Shown: positions 1 through 10,905, numbered from the stretch's first letter. The stretch is 64,000 nucleotides of DNA from Voacanga thouarsii (GCA_026120185.1 JANUWF010001660.1:789001-853000), one strand, 5' to 3'. Notes: generated from the letters alone by a model not told the origin. Numbers and translations are program-made.

Positions 1-234
1 ACATTACGAGTTCGTGGTGATGCCGTTCGAGGTAACTAACGCTCCAGCAGTATTCATGGACCTGATGCACCGAGTATTCTGACTTTATCTAGAGAAGTTT
101 GTGGTGGTCTTCATCGACGACATTTTGATTTACTCCAAGAGTCCGGAGGAGTATGCGGAGCCTCTGAGGCTCATACTGGAGAAACTGCGGGAGCACAAGT
201 TGTACGTGAAGTTCAACAAGTGCGAATTTGGTTA
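1..234 (+). pseudogene. Reverse transcriptase, C-terminal part (element A)
   Basis: This is the second half of an RT domain, which copies element RNA into DNA. Visible motifs are [17 protein letters not shown] and the active-site strand [11 protein letters not shown], whose two aspartates are the metal-binding pair (FIDD here, the usual form in this clade). A TGA interrupts the segment after HRVF where element B has CGA, so it is a likely CpG deamination. Near base 229 one base is missing relative to B, shifting the frame before the RNase H linker. The fingers half of the domain lies outside the window. It is non-functional. Confidence 0.9.
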
Positions 235-1155
235 GACAGTGTGGCATTTCTTGGGCATGTGGTGACCAAGGAGGGTATCAAGGTAGATCCGGCAAAGGTT
301 GAAGCGGTATCAGATTGGAAGCAGCCAGGGAATATTACCGAGATCCGGAGCTTCTTGGGATTGGCTGGATACTACCGAAGGTTTATCAAGGGATTTTCGA
401 CGCTCGCATTGCCCATGACCCATTTATTGAGGAAGGATGTTCCGTTTGTGTGGAACAAAAAATGCGAGAAAAGTTTCCAAGAATTGACGAAGAGACTGAT
501 GATAGCACCGGTATTGAGTCTACCGAAGGAAGGCAAACCTTACGTACTGTACACCGACGCTTCGAAGGAAGGACTGGGAGCGGTGTTGATGCAAGACAGA
601 AAAGTGATTGCTTATGCATCTCGGAAGTTGCGACCTCATGAGGTGACCTACCCCACCCATGATCTGGAGCTGGCAAGTATAGTGTTCGCCCTAAAGAAAT
701 GGCGACACTACTTGTATGGAGCCGAATATGAGGTGTTCACCGACCATAAGAGTCTGAAGTATATCTTCACTCAAAAGGATCTGAACTTGAGTTAGCGAAG
801 GTGGATGGAATTCTTGGAGGAATACCGATGCTCGATCAACTACCATCCTGGGAAGGCTAACGTGGTGGCAGACGCCTTGAGCAAAAAAATTGGAATAGCC
901 AGATTGAAGGTACAAGAAATGCAAGCAGTTCAGGATGTGTTGGACAGAAGAGCGGAAGTGCAAGATAGAAGGATTGTCATCAGCAACTTGAAGTTGGTGC
1001 CAGATTTGAAGGGAGAAATTGTAGAGTCTCAACGAAACAACGCCGAATTTCAACTCTTCAAGGATAAGGAGCTTAAGCGGCTAGGCAGTGAATTCCGTCA
1101 GGATGAAGCGGGAGTTTTTCATTTCAGAGATCGATTGTGTGTATCCGGGGAGCCG
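235..1155 (+). pseudogene. RNase H domain and linker (element A)
   Basis: RNase H removes RNA from the RNA-DNA hybrid during reverse transcription. The segment starts with the RT connection ([11 protein letters not shown], then [16 protein letters not shown]) and continues into RNase H. Readable catalytic-type positions are the Asp of [13 protein letters not shown], the Glu of THDLELA, the Asp of [12 protein letters not shown] and the Asp of VVADALSKK, so the four-acid set seems kept. A TAG at 793-795 falls after LNLS, where element B has a glutamine codon in RQRRWMEF. The part after about base 900 is the linker to integrase. The same frame continues into the integrase, so this was one polyprotein. 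Confidence 0.88.
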
Positions 1156-2436
1156 TGATTGAAGGACAGAATTTTGGAGGAGGCGCACAAGAGCAAGTAC
1201 ACCATTCATCCGGGGGAAGTCAAGATGTATCAGGATTTGAAGAGAGCATATTGGTGGCCCGGACTGAAGCGAGATGTGGTCAAGTACGTTTCGACCTATC
1301 TTACCTGCCAGAAAGTTAAAGCAGAGCATAAGAAGTTATCGGGGCTATTGCAGCCATTACCAGTGCCGGAATGGAAGTGGGAGGAGATGACCATAGCTTT
1401 CGTCACCAGACTTCCCATGTCAAAGACCCAGAAGGACGCCATATGGGTGGTGGTGGATCGACTGACCAAGTCGGCCCATTTCATACCGGTAAATATGAGG
1501 GACTCCATGGAGAAGCTGGCCCAGACTTATGTTCGAGAAGTAGTCCGAATGCATGGAGTACCTTCGAGCATAGTATCCGACCGAGACCCAAGGTTTACAT
1601 CTCATTTTTGGGGAAAGTTCCAGGAGGCAATGGGGTCGAATTTGAAATTTAGTACGACAGCGCATCCGCAGACCGATGGGTAGTCAGAAAGGGTAATCCA
1701 AATATTAGAAGATATGTTGAGAGCCTGTGTCCTGGATTTCGGGGACAAGTGGATAGAGTGTGTACCGTATGCCGAATTGGCATATAACAACAGCTATCAG
1801 GCCTCGATTGGGATGGCACCATACGAGGCTTTGTATGGGCGCAAGTGTCAGGTACCATTGTATTGGAGTTGGTCGGAAGATGGTCACGTGAGTAAAACTG
1901 GAGAGGTCTGTGTCCAGGAAATGTTGGAAAAAGTGAAACTGATTCGGGAAAGGTTAAAGGCAGCTCAAAGCCGACAGAAGAGCTATGCGGACAACTGGCG
2001 AATGGATCAAGAATTTCAAGTTGGGGATCGAGTATTTTAGAAGCTAACTCCGAGTAGGGGAATATTGAAGCATCCGAAGGGCGGAAAGTTGAATCCGAGG
2101 TATTTGGGGCTGTTTCCGATTAAGGAAAGAATTGGACCGGTAGCTTACCGATTGGACCTGCCGGACGGGTTAACGGGTATCCATGATGTGTTCCATGTGT
2201 CACAATTGAAGAAGTATAATGCGGATCCCGGGCATGTATTGAATGATGAACCATTAGTGTTGCAGCCAGATCTAAACTACGTGGAGAAGCCTGTGCGAAT
2301 ATTGGACCGCAGTGTCAAAACCCTGCGAAATAACTAGATACCAATGGTTAAGATTCAGTGGGAGCACCATAGCACGCAGGATGCCACATGGTAATCAGAA
2401 GAATGGGTTAAGCGGAAGTATCCCGAGTTGAAATAG
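1156..2436 (+). pseudogene. Integrase with C-terminal tail (element A)
   Basis: The integrase inserts element cDNA into the genome. The N-terminal zinc region reads YTIHPGEVKMYQDL to VSTYLTCQKVK. The first cysteine of the usual CLTC pair is Tyr here, so the zinc site is damaged. In the catalytic core the first Asp of the D-D-E triad is gone: A reads IAFVTRLP where B reads MDFVTGLP. The second Asp survives in VSDRDPRF, and the Glu follows a TAG at 1681 (B has CAG). More stops lie at 1156, 2038, 2335 and about 2395. The tail (HDVFHVSQLKKYNADPGHVL, then EKPVRILDRSVK) is the Tekay-type C terminus, possibly a degenerate chromodomain. The TAG at 2434-2436 is probably the natural end, because B has the same one. 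Confidence 0.9.
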
Positions 2437-2470
2437 AGGTATGCTTGAATTTCGGGATGAAATTCTTCTA

Positions 2471-2482
2471 AGGAGGGGAGGA
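2471..2482 (+). promoter_or_regulatory. Polypurine tract of element A
   Basis: The run aggaggggagga directly precedes the LTR start TGTGAAACCC. This is the expected position and composition for the plus-strand primer of an LTR retrotransposon. Confidence 0.85.
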
Positions 2483-5400
2483 TGTGAAACCCCAGTCAAA
2501 ACCAACGTTATAGTAAGGGGGTTGGGATGCATATCATATTTTATTTCATGACTAAATATATTTTTATATGATTTTTATGTGCTTTGGATTTGAGTTTTAT
2601 TGTATTGAAGTCTTGTTGATGAGTACTGTGTGAGAGGGGCAAAATGGTAATTTTTGCCCGAGATGAAAATAGGGAAATAGCTTGTGGATGGAATAGAAAA
2701 TAATTTTTTCTAGTGAAAATATCAACAAGAGTTTATGTGGTTTAGTGGTTAAAGCCTTGGAATTAATTATGGAAGTCTAGGGTTCAAATTCCATCATGGA
2801 AGCTTTAGCTTGATTAAATTTTATTTTTGCTTGGGAAGAAATAGTTTCGGCCTTATGAGCTTAGGGTAAGGTAGGGATGATGTCCTAAGAGAGAGACATG
2901 TTAGGAGTAACCTCATTCCACTCCCTTGCCCGACTCGAATTTCTTAAAGGGAATTCATTTTCCCTTGATCTTTGATTTTTCCATAATTCTCAACTCCTTA
3001 GTTTAATCAAGATGTTCTAGCCATCTTCTTTCTAGAAATTTCAGTAAAGTGCTGAGGTCTTGTAGGATCAAAATGTCTTAGTAAAAGACTTCTTATGATC
3101 TGAAAAATGTGGAAGAGTAGTGGGAAGTTCCAAGAGGAAAAATCCCTCTAGTGAGTTTGTTGAAAATTCTCTCTAGCTAGCTCATCTTCTTTTTTGGAAT
3201 GACCTGAAAATTTTCCAGCTTGTTGTGCCTTCAAAATGACGAGTTTCTTAGCTAGCATTCCCTCTCAAATGCTACCAGAAAAATGGTCTTTAGGATTAGT
3301 TTGTAATCTGAAATTCTTAGCCATTTTCGGACTTCTTAATGCTGGAGCAAAAGCAGGAAAATTTGCTGTACAAATCACAGCTTTGAGAGTCCAAAACCAA
3401 GCTGTTTTCTTCCAGATTTTGTTCAGTACCTTAGCCATGTTTTTCCTCTATGAAGAAGTCTGGAAACCAGCCTTGAATACCCCAGAAATTTCCCTTCAAA
3501 CTATCTGCAAGTTGGCTGGGAATGGCAACCGAAAATCAGCCCAGAAATTATGGATCAGCGAAAAACTGGGTAGGAAATTTTCCAGCCTTGTTTCCTATTT
3601 CTCTCCCAGACAAAACACCAACTTTATTCTGCAAAAACCTTCCTTAAACCTCCAGTAACAGAGCTCTATTGTTCCCTTTAAGCTTCTACACAAAATCCAA
3701 CAATAGCTATCCGAAAATCCCTCCACCAAATCCCTACAATTTTGCTTGATTGGTTTCCAAAATTCCAGCCATCTTTGTTTAGCAACCTTCCATAATATAT
3801 CACTCCATTGACCAGACTTCTTCTTCATCATTGTGCACCTTAGTTTCGGCCTCCCTAAGCTACCTTGAACCAGCTTTAATTCCTTAGGAAAACTGCTCAA
3901 CCAGTCGGCCATAGGAGACCTTCAAAGCTCTTCAATTATCAAGATATTCTAGAAATAATTAGTTTCCAAATTCACTTCCTAAAAATATTCTTCAAGGATT
4001 GTAACAACTAACCTTTCCTTTTCCCTTCCAAATCAGAGAAACAACTCCCTAAACCCTACAAAAATTCGGCCAACCTAATTCCCTCAGAATTTTCGGCAGC
4101 TACACTACAATCTCTCAATTTCCTTCAATCTCCAAGAACACAAACACTACACCACGAACACCTACTACTTTCTTTCACCTAATACCCCTCCAAATCACTT
4201 CAAACTGTCACTAAAATATCCAGATTTGACCTACTTACTGCTGTGAGTCCTTCGACACTATCCTTAACATCAAACTCCTCAAATCATAATGCTACTTCGG
4301 ATCAAAACCAGAAATTTCTGTGAAGGACAAGAACATCTTCAAGGTAAATTTACTCTATCAACTTCATCTTCTCCAAACTTGATCTCTAGTGAAAACCTAT
4401 GTGAATAAACATACTAATGATCTCACTCTCTCTCTCCCTCCCTCTCTCTCCCTCTCTCTCATGGCCGAAATTCCTCTTCCTTGGCCGGATGACTTCTTCT
4501 TCCATAATCATACTCTCGCCATCTCCCTTGGACAAAGTTAGACATCTAGGAGTTGAGATCTACTCTAAACTCCTTCAAGGCATTTATCAATCAAGTAAGT
4601 ACATTCAATCCTTCTTTTAAACTCTAGAATTATGTCTCTAGGATGATGTTGATAGTAGGTGGATGGTGATAGGATTCGAGTATATATATATTATAGAGAT
4701 TGAAGCATGAACATTTGTATAATTGTGAAGAGGATGAGATTTATGCATGGAAGGATTATATTGATTGATTGTGTGATGATTTGAGGTTTGATGCATGAAG
4801 TATTTGAGATAAAGCATGCTAGAGATTATGTCACCTTTGATGAATAGAATTTATATGCATGTTAGATTATTGAAGCCATGATCATATTTATGCTAATAGA
4901 GGCTAGATCATGTCTTAATAAATTTAGATCTATGCTTATGTGCAAGATTTGGTCGATTTGATGAATGGAAGGATTCCATATGTTCTTGATTGTGGTTAGC
5001 CATAGGAATTTGAATCATCATCTAGTTGTCCCTAAACTAATTTTACTTGTTGAATAAAATATTCAATAAAATAATGTTTCTTTTATATTTTCGGAAAAAC
5101 CCTAGGAAGGGTAGATTTGGACTAGTATAAACAATAAGGATATTGTAGTCAAATAAATAATAGCTTTGCTAGAAAAATAATATATATATATATATATGAT
5201 ATTATTTAAAATAATGAAATCAATTAAATCCTTTTTTTGGAAATAATTATGATTAGTGAAATATTTATTACTACAAATTTAATTATTATCTTTTAATCAA
5301 AACCCGATAAGAATTTATTTATTATTTTTCAAGCAAGACTCATTAAATTCATTTTCAACTAATTTTAGCTATCAATTATTTTCTAACAGCTAAAGTACTA

Positions 5401-6852
5401 ATAAATCATTATTTTACCTAAAACTTCTTAGGACTCTTGATCAAATAAACTCTAAGTTTTCCTTAACAAGATTTAAGCTTTCAACTTATTAAAATTTACT
5501 TCTCAAACCATTAATTATTTTAAATATCACACTAGGCTCAACTCTTAAACCTATTTACTTAGTGTTTAACTTTAAAGCTTGGGACACTAGGATCATGGTA
5601 GTAGTAAGTTGTGTTGATTTAAAATTGAGGAAGTGGATTGTGGCTTGGAATTGATTGTGATTTGTATGTGCCCATGTGGAGTTACGTCAACTGTTGGAGA
5701 CCTTGTTGTTGTGAGCAAGAATCAGGTAAGCTCCTGCATAAAACCTGATTGATGTGAAATGTTTTTCTTATGGCAATCCAAATGTAGAGTGTATGGACAC
5801 TCATTTATGTAAAGGAAATTGAGGGTTGAACTCTCTCTTATTTCAAGCATTTGAATTATTTAAAAGACAAGGAGCGGATTTGCCAAACCTAAACTCTTTC
5901 TAAAACTGATTTTTACAAGGACTTTGGAAACCCTCAAAATGCCATTTTCATGTGGAACAATGTTTTGTTCATTTTATCCCAAGTGGGAAACGTCGCTGAG
6001 TACACAATAAAGGTGGACTACTATGACTAGTCTTTGAGGGGTTAGGGTAAGTCTCTCAGTAGGTGGCCACCTCTGAGGGGTGAGTCCTTCCGGATAGGAC
6101 GTCAGTCCAGTGGGTCGTGCCAGTCCGAGCTAGCAGTGTTCTTTTCAGTCAAGTGACTGTATTTTATCGGAATGGACACCCGGCTGTTGTTTGGGTATAG
6201 AGAAGGAGGAGTATCTTGCCCAGTAGGCCGATCACCTACTTTTGTCAGTCTGCACAAAGTGTGGCATTCTGACCAGCGGTATGCACAAAGTGTGGCATAC
6301 AGACCATCCGGTTGTGGGGCCCAACGTGTGGTAACTCATAAACCTTTCTTATGAGTGGTTGATTTTGTTGATCATGTATGGCTGGAATAGCTAAAACGCC
6401 ACTCTTGCTTTTGTCTAATGTTTATTGCTTGCCAATATTTCTCTTATAAAGATTTCGCACTTTGCATCCATGAACTGCTTTCACTAAACACCCAAAGCAC
6501 ACACAGACTTACTGAGATTTCTATCTCATCACATTTTCCCCATGATTTCAGGTCGATCCTACTGTGGGGATGAGTAGCTAGTAGTATCTGCCTTGGAAGA
6601 GATTGTTGTCATTTAATTCTATGTATTACTTTGGGGAGACAAGAATGGATAATTTTATTTATGATTTTGTTTTGGGAATTCATGGATTTATTCTTGGAGT
6701 TTTTTTTTTCCTTTGGGTTGTAATAAAATTTTAAGTTAAAGTATTATTTTTATTCCGCAATTTTATTTGTGTGACCTAGTTATAAAGACCCCTTGTCCTT
6801 TGGACGGGGCGACATCCCCGGCCCTAGCTGGCCTAGGTAGCGGGGTGTTACA
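2483..6852 (+). repeat. 3' LTR of element A (4370 bp)
   Basis: It begins TGTGAAACCCCAG and ends GGGGTGTTACA, giving TG..CA termini. It aligns along its length with the two LTRs of element B and with solo LTR C. Landmarks in order: a tRNA-like A/B-box module (2733-2800), a segment rich in TTTTCCAGC words, a CT-rich tract (4421-4460), a strong donor-like GTAAGT (4595), AT-rich DNA, a GC-rich structured part with the palindrome AGGTGGCCACCT (6061), an acceptor-like TTTCAG (6546-6551), and a terminal stem-loop around GGGGCGACATCCCC. Open frames inside it (for example 3236-3658) are not shared as frames by the other copies, so I do not call them genes. Bases 6251-6305 hold two 31-bp-spaced copies of TGCACAAAGTGTGGCAT; the LTRs of B have one. 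Confidence 0.93.
2733..2800 (+). other. tRNA-like A-box/B-box module in LTR A
   Basis: TTAGTGGTTAAAGC resembles a pol III A box and GGGTTCAAATTCC (2780-2792) a B box, about 38 bases apart. The same pair sits at the same place in the two LTRs of B, in C and in fragment D. It is not a tRNA gene: no acceptor stem or anticodon arm can be folded by eye. It could be a fossil SINE or tRNA fragment trapped in the LTR. Confidence 0.5.
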
Positions 6853-7677
6853 TCTAATACTGCCATAGCATCCACTTTGTGTACTCCTTTCATATGGGCC
6901 TTTGACCTTGCACTTCCCCAAGAATAGTTATTAGAAGACAAATTTTCAATAAGCAAAAATACTTATTTCGGGGTCTTATGGTTGATGGAACCCCCTGCAG
7001 AAGAGTCCACCACTTGCCGTGTTGCAAACGTGAGGCCATTCAAGAAGATAAGCATTTGCATCCCCAACTCGAATCCGTAGTGTGGGCACTTTCTTAACAT
7101 TTCCTTAAATCTCTCCTAACTCTCATATAAGGGCTAAGAATTTAGTTGTTGGAAGGCGAAGATTTCATTCCTATGCTTGGCTATCCTAGTTGGAGGGAAA
7201 TATTTGGCAAAAAAATTTTCAGCTAAGGCATTCCAAGTTGTGATGGAACCTGTAGGTAAAGACTTTAACCACGATTTAGCTCTATCTCTCAAGGAAAAGG
7301 GAAAAAGTCGTAATTTAATGGCATCTTCAGAAACACCATTCATCTAGAAGGTATCACAAATCTCAAGAAAACTGAGCATTGGGATCCTCTTCCAGTAACC
7401 CATCAAATTGAACCATATTCTGCACCATTTGAATAATATTGGATTGTATTTCGAAATTGTTGGCATCTACCCTAGGTCTAGTGATACTCGAGCCTGAGCC
7501 CGAGATTGCGGGTTTCACAAAGTCGTCCATAACTCTCCTATCATTCCCAGCATTGTTCTGTTAAGCACCATCCATCTCGACAATCATATTCCTTTGAATT
7601 GTTCGGTGAATTTTTGTTAACGTCCTCTCGATTTCAGGATCAAAATCGACTATCTCGTTGTTGGATTTTCGGGTCAT
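6853..7677 (-). pseudogene. Athila-type gag, truncated by element A
   Basis: Gag is the structural protein that packages element RNA. The start at 7677 gives MTRKSNNEIVDFDPEIERTL, matching the gag start of element Y. The next recognisable block is SGSGSSITRPRVDANNFEI, and the retrotransposon gag core is clear at 7134-7343: EDAIKLRLFPFSLRDRAKSW then TWNALAENFFAKYFP. A TAA follows MDGA where Y has a glutamine codon, and a frameshift near 7340 separates the N-terminal block from the core. The 6853 end lies in a region equivalent to the stretch between the gag core and the zinc knuckle of Y (near 54840), so the gag C terminus and everything downstream are missing here. Confidence 0.85.
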
Positions 7678-7949
7678 ATACCAAGGGTAATACCTAAGAA
7701 AACAAGAAGCAAGTTTAGAGATATAATTAATGGTTACAATAACACAAATACAAGGTTACAAAGTTAGTAATTCAAACTCAGTCTAAATTAGTTGGTTGAG
7801 TTAGGTTAGGTTACAAGGTTATACAAGAATACATGAAATAAAAAAGATAGCACTGTTTTGCAGAAAGAACAAATATACATATTTACCTATTAACATATTT
7901 ACATATTTACATGGTTAAATCAACAAAATCCGAGTTTTCATGCTATTGT

Positions 7950-7967
7950 TCCCCGGCAACGGCGCTA
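7950..7967 (-). promoter_or_regulatory. Primer-binding site, tRNA-Asp type (element X)
   Basis: Read on the minus strand it is TAGCGCCGTTGCCGGGGA. Plant tRNA-Asp(GUC) ends TCCCCGGCAACGGCGCCA, so 17 of 18 positions are complementary; the one mismatch fits a deamination. It lies six bases from the LTR end, as expected for a minus-strand primer. Confidence 0.9.
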
Positions 7968-7973
7968 AAAATG

Positions 7974-9409
7974 TGATGCGTTCAAACTTGGGTATGAAAT
8001 CATACAAAACTAAGCACATTCCCAATCAAGTTCAAATTAAAATGATAAACCCAAATCACACATATGAGTAAGCGTACTCATCATTAACTGAGTATAGGGT
8101 TAAAACAAGTGTCGATCCTCAAGGAACAAGTAGATATTAATTACCCTTCTTTCATTGTTTAACCGACTCGATAAAGTGAAAAATAAATAAAAATAAAAAT
8201 AAAAATAAAAATATGTATATGTCAAGGATGTAGATTTATGTAACTCAAGCCATTGTTTAGACAAACATGATCTTAAAGAACTTAACCATTATCATAACCA
8301 ATCATTCTCTTAGCACCATCAAGGATGAAGGCAGACTCACTTTGCTGGTCAATCCATGAAATCACTATCTCCTAGATAAATTAGAATCACTTGATTTGTC
8401 TAAACTAATTCATCTAAAAGACGCATTAAACACAATCCTTAATTAATTTTCCTTGGTCTCGGCGAATTTAGAATATGAAATTAATTAATGAACCCTTGGT
8501 CTCGGAAGACATCAATTAACCTTCAATTACCAATTCTTAAACAATCAACCCCCTTTGGTCCAGCAAGTCAATTTCCAACAGAATATGAAACTGATAAATA
8601 GAAACACCCATCAACCCCCTTTGGTCCAGCAAGTCAATGGATAGAATCAACTAACTAATCTCGTAATAAGCATAAGTAATTGAATACCAAGAATAATAAC
8701 CAATTAATTCAAAGATCAAATAACTCTAGAAATCATGAATATCTAAAACAATGTTAAATTACAATAAAACAATTAACACATCATTGTCAAGCAAAAGAAA
8801 ACAAAGTAAAAGAAAGAACTCATAGACAAGCCTCATTCTTCTCCCTTTGAAGACCTTCTTGTACAACCCTCCTTGAACTTTGAAGAATTCTCCTTAGACT
8901 GAGTGATTTTCTATGATGATCAATGAATTCTCCCCTTTTCCCTTGTGTTTTCTATCTATTTATAGGCTTAAGAGGGGCCTAAACTCGTAGGTACAAAGTT
9001 CTTGGCCGAGTAGAAGTTGGAAGCTGCTAAAACTCTTCAAATTTCCAAAAACGCGTAAAAAGATCGTAGCACCGCCTCAAGGACAGTCCTCAGTCGGCGC
9101 CGCCTTTGTCCTTCAGAGTCGGCGTCACCTTGGTTCTATTTCTCTACTCGTCCGCCAATTTTTCTCCGAATTGTACGCATACGTTCCAGAGTGCAGCCGG
9201 CGCCGGTTCCAGCCTTGCAGCCGGTGCCGCCTCTACTCTGCTTCGCGACGATTTTGCTTTGTTTTACCTAAAATCTTGAAGTAATGACCAAAATACCTTT
9301 CCAAGGGTAAAATCTCAAATATGAAAGAATATGACTAGTTATTTCACAAAATGTATTACAAAAGAGCCTCAAATAACTAAGCAAAGTATAACCAATTTAG
9401 CTCCTATTA
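7974..9409 (-). repeat. 5' LTR of element X (1436 bp)
   Basis: On the plus strand it runs from TGATGCG to CTCCTATTA. The inner end is a normal terminus. The outer end reads TA where the Y LTRs have CA, another C-to-T change. It aligns with both Y LTRs, including CAAGGAACAAGTA near the inner end and the GC-rich boxes GTCGGCGCCGCC (9092), GTCGGCGTCACC (9119), AGCCGGCGCCGGTT (9195) and AGCCGGTGCCGCC (9219), which stand out from AT-rich surroundings. Confidence 0.88.
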
Positions 9410-10660
9410 GGCGGAATATTAGCATCTAGCACGTAGAGCAACTTTCTGATTTGAGAACAATTCTCAAATTTTGATACTAATCGAGATAGTTTGATTCTTG
9501 GAGCTTGTTGGTCTCAAAGATTCTACGAAGGTTTTGGTTAGTTGACATGATGCACGTGACCTAGATGTAAAGATAGAAAAAAATAACTAAGTGCATATGC
9601 ACATGTGATGCAAATAATTATGTCTTTAATTAAACACATTCTCATTCCACTATTTTAATCATACCAATAGCCCCCACTATTAATTTGGGAAAACCTGTTA
9701 GAAGCTTTCCTAGTGGACCAATACCCAAATTCCTCAAGAATAACCTTGGGTTTACCCAACAAGCTACCGTTGAGTTCAATGGTAAGTATCTAATACCAAT
9801 TACATCGTATGTAATTACCGCATCATTAGGTGGTTAACATCCTTTAATCTTAAAGCCTTTTGGGCTACCCCAATATTTCCTCTAAATTTCTTTATGCTTG
9901 AGTTAGCCCAACTGGGATAAAGAACGTAGTTAAACCCAACCCATTAATCTAGAATTTAATTCCATAGCTTGAACATGCCCGATGTCGAGTGGGCTTGGGT
10001 TAGCCCAACAACCTGATCTCGAAAAAGGACTCTCATTCTTACTATATTAACGAAAGGAATTAGGTTTAATATTAATTGAGGGATTTATTCCTTTTAATGA
10101 TTTCATCAAATGACATGCATAAATTACATCAATAAATCTCATAAATTGATAATCATGATAATAAAGAGATTACGTGATATGGTTATGGACTTTTTCCTAA
10201 ATTAATTTCCTTAATCCAAAAGAAAATTAACTTGGTTAACCCTATGTGTTCATACATGTTTTAAGTAGAGGATCTTACCCTCTTGCCTTATTTTGGTCGC
10301 CATTTCCAAAATTAAAATAATTCTATCCATATCTAACCTATGTAATCTAATTACATAAATTTTTTAAATAGAGAAACCTCGAGTCACATTCGAGGGGAGT
10401 TAGATAAGAAGAGAATTACACAAGAATTTTAGAGAAAGCAGGACTCGTAGGTCCTATTTAATAAAAAACAAAACTATAAAAAAATGTATGAACAGATATA
10501 GTTCGATTTTTGTCTATAACCATTCACCATGCAATTGATTATGCTTAAACAAAAATTAAATATATAATTTTATCATTCCAAAATTTCTATCTTCAAAGAA
10601 TAAAATGAAATTAGAGTTAATTTCTAAAATCAAATTCTAGAAATTAAATTAAGACAAAAT

Positions 10661-10905
10661 CTAAAATTAATATTTTAGATTTTATTTCTAAAATTAAATT
10701 CTAGAAATTTAATTAGGATAAAATCTAAAATCAACATTTTAGAAACTTATTAATTACTAAAATTATATTTTAGGAATTAAATAATAATATATAATCTAAA
10801 ATCAATATTTTAGATAATATATTAACTTCTAAAATACAATTTTATCCCAAATTATGAGTCTCATTTATTATTATTTTTTTTACATATCCAAAATCACTAT
10901 TTTAG
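10661..10905. repeat. Array of imperfect CTAAAAT..ATTTTAG palindromes
   Basis: Five related palindromes occur at 10661-10678, 10724-10741, 10757-10773, 10796-10813 and 10888-10905, each with a CTAAAAT left arm and ATTTTAG right arm (the last starts CCAAAAT). The DNA between them is nearly pure A+T and repeats words such as TTCTAGAAATT. Confidence 0.6.

Larger units (their letters stand above)
1..6852 (+). mobile_element. Element A: 3' half of a Tekay/Del-type Ty3/gypsy retrotransposon
   Basis: The window opens inside the reverse transcriptase of this element and continues through RNase H, integrase, a polypurine tract and a complete 3' LTR. Domain order RT-RNase H-integrase identifies Ty3/gypsy. 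The integrase tail (EKPVRILDRSVKTLRN followed by VKIQWEHH) resembles the chromodomain-bearing Tekay/Del clade, and the long LTR fits that clade. From base 220 to 2436 the coding region keeps one reading frame, broken by nonsense codons rather than frameshifts. The right end abuts the gag remnant of element X, so A was inserted into X. The left end of A, and so its target duplication, lies outside the window. Confidence 0.9.
6853..9409 (-). mobile_element. Element X: 5' part of an Athila-type Ty3/gypsy retrotransposon
   Basis: On the minus strand the order is 5' LTR (9409 to 7974), an Asp-tRNA PBS (7967 to 7950), a leader, then gag from 7677. Gag stops abruptly at 6853, where the LTR of element A begins. 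X is closely related to element Y: its LTR, PBS and gag all align with 54840-57484. The rest of X should lie beyond the left edge of the window, on the far side of A. Confidence 0.88.

Noticed and set aside
1..2436. Integrated plant pararetrovirus
   Set aside because: An integrase, a polypurine tract and flanking LTRs are present, which pararetroviruses lack.
2733..2800. Functional tRNA gene
   Set aside because: A- and B-box-like words are present, but no acceptor stem, anticodon arm or terminator can be seen.
3236..3658. 140-residue plus-strand frame in LTR A (and similar frames at 25304-26123 and 35048-35809)
   Set aside because: They lie in LTRs, have no domain, and other copies of the same LTR do not keep the frame; overlapping frames on both strands are equally open.
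10661..10905. CRISPR-like array
   Set aside because: Spacing is irregular (33 to 92 bases), repeats are degenerate, and the genome is a plant.
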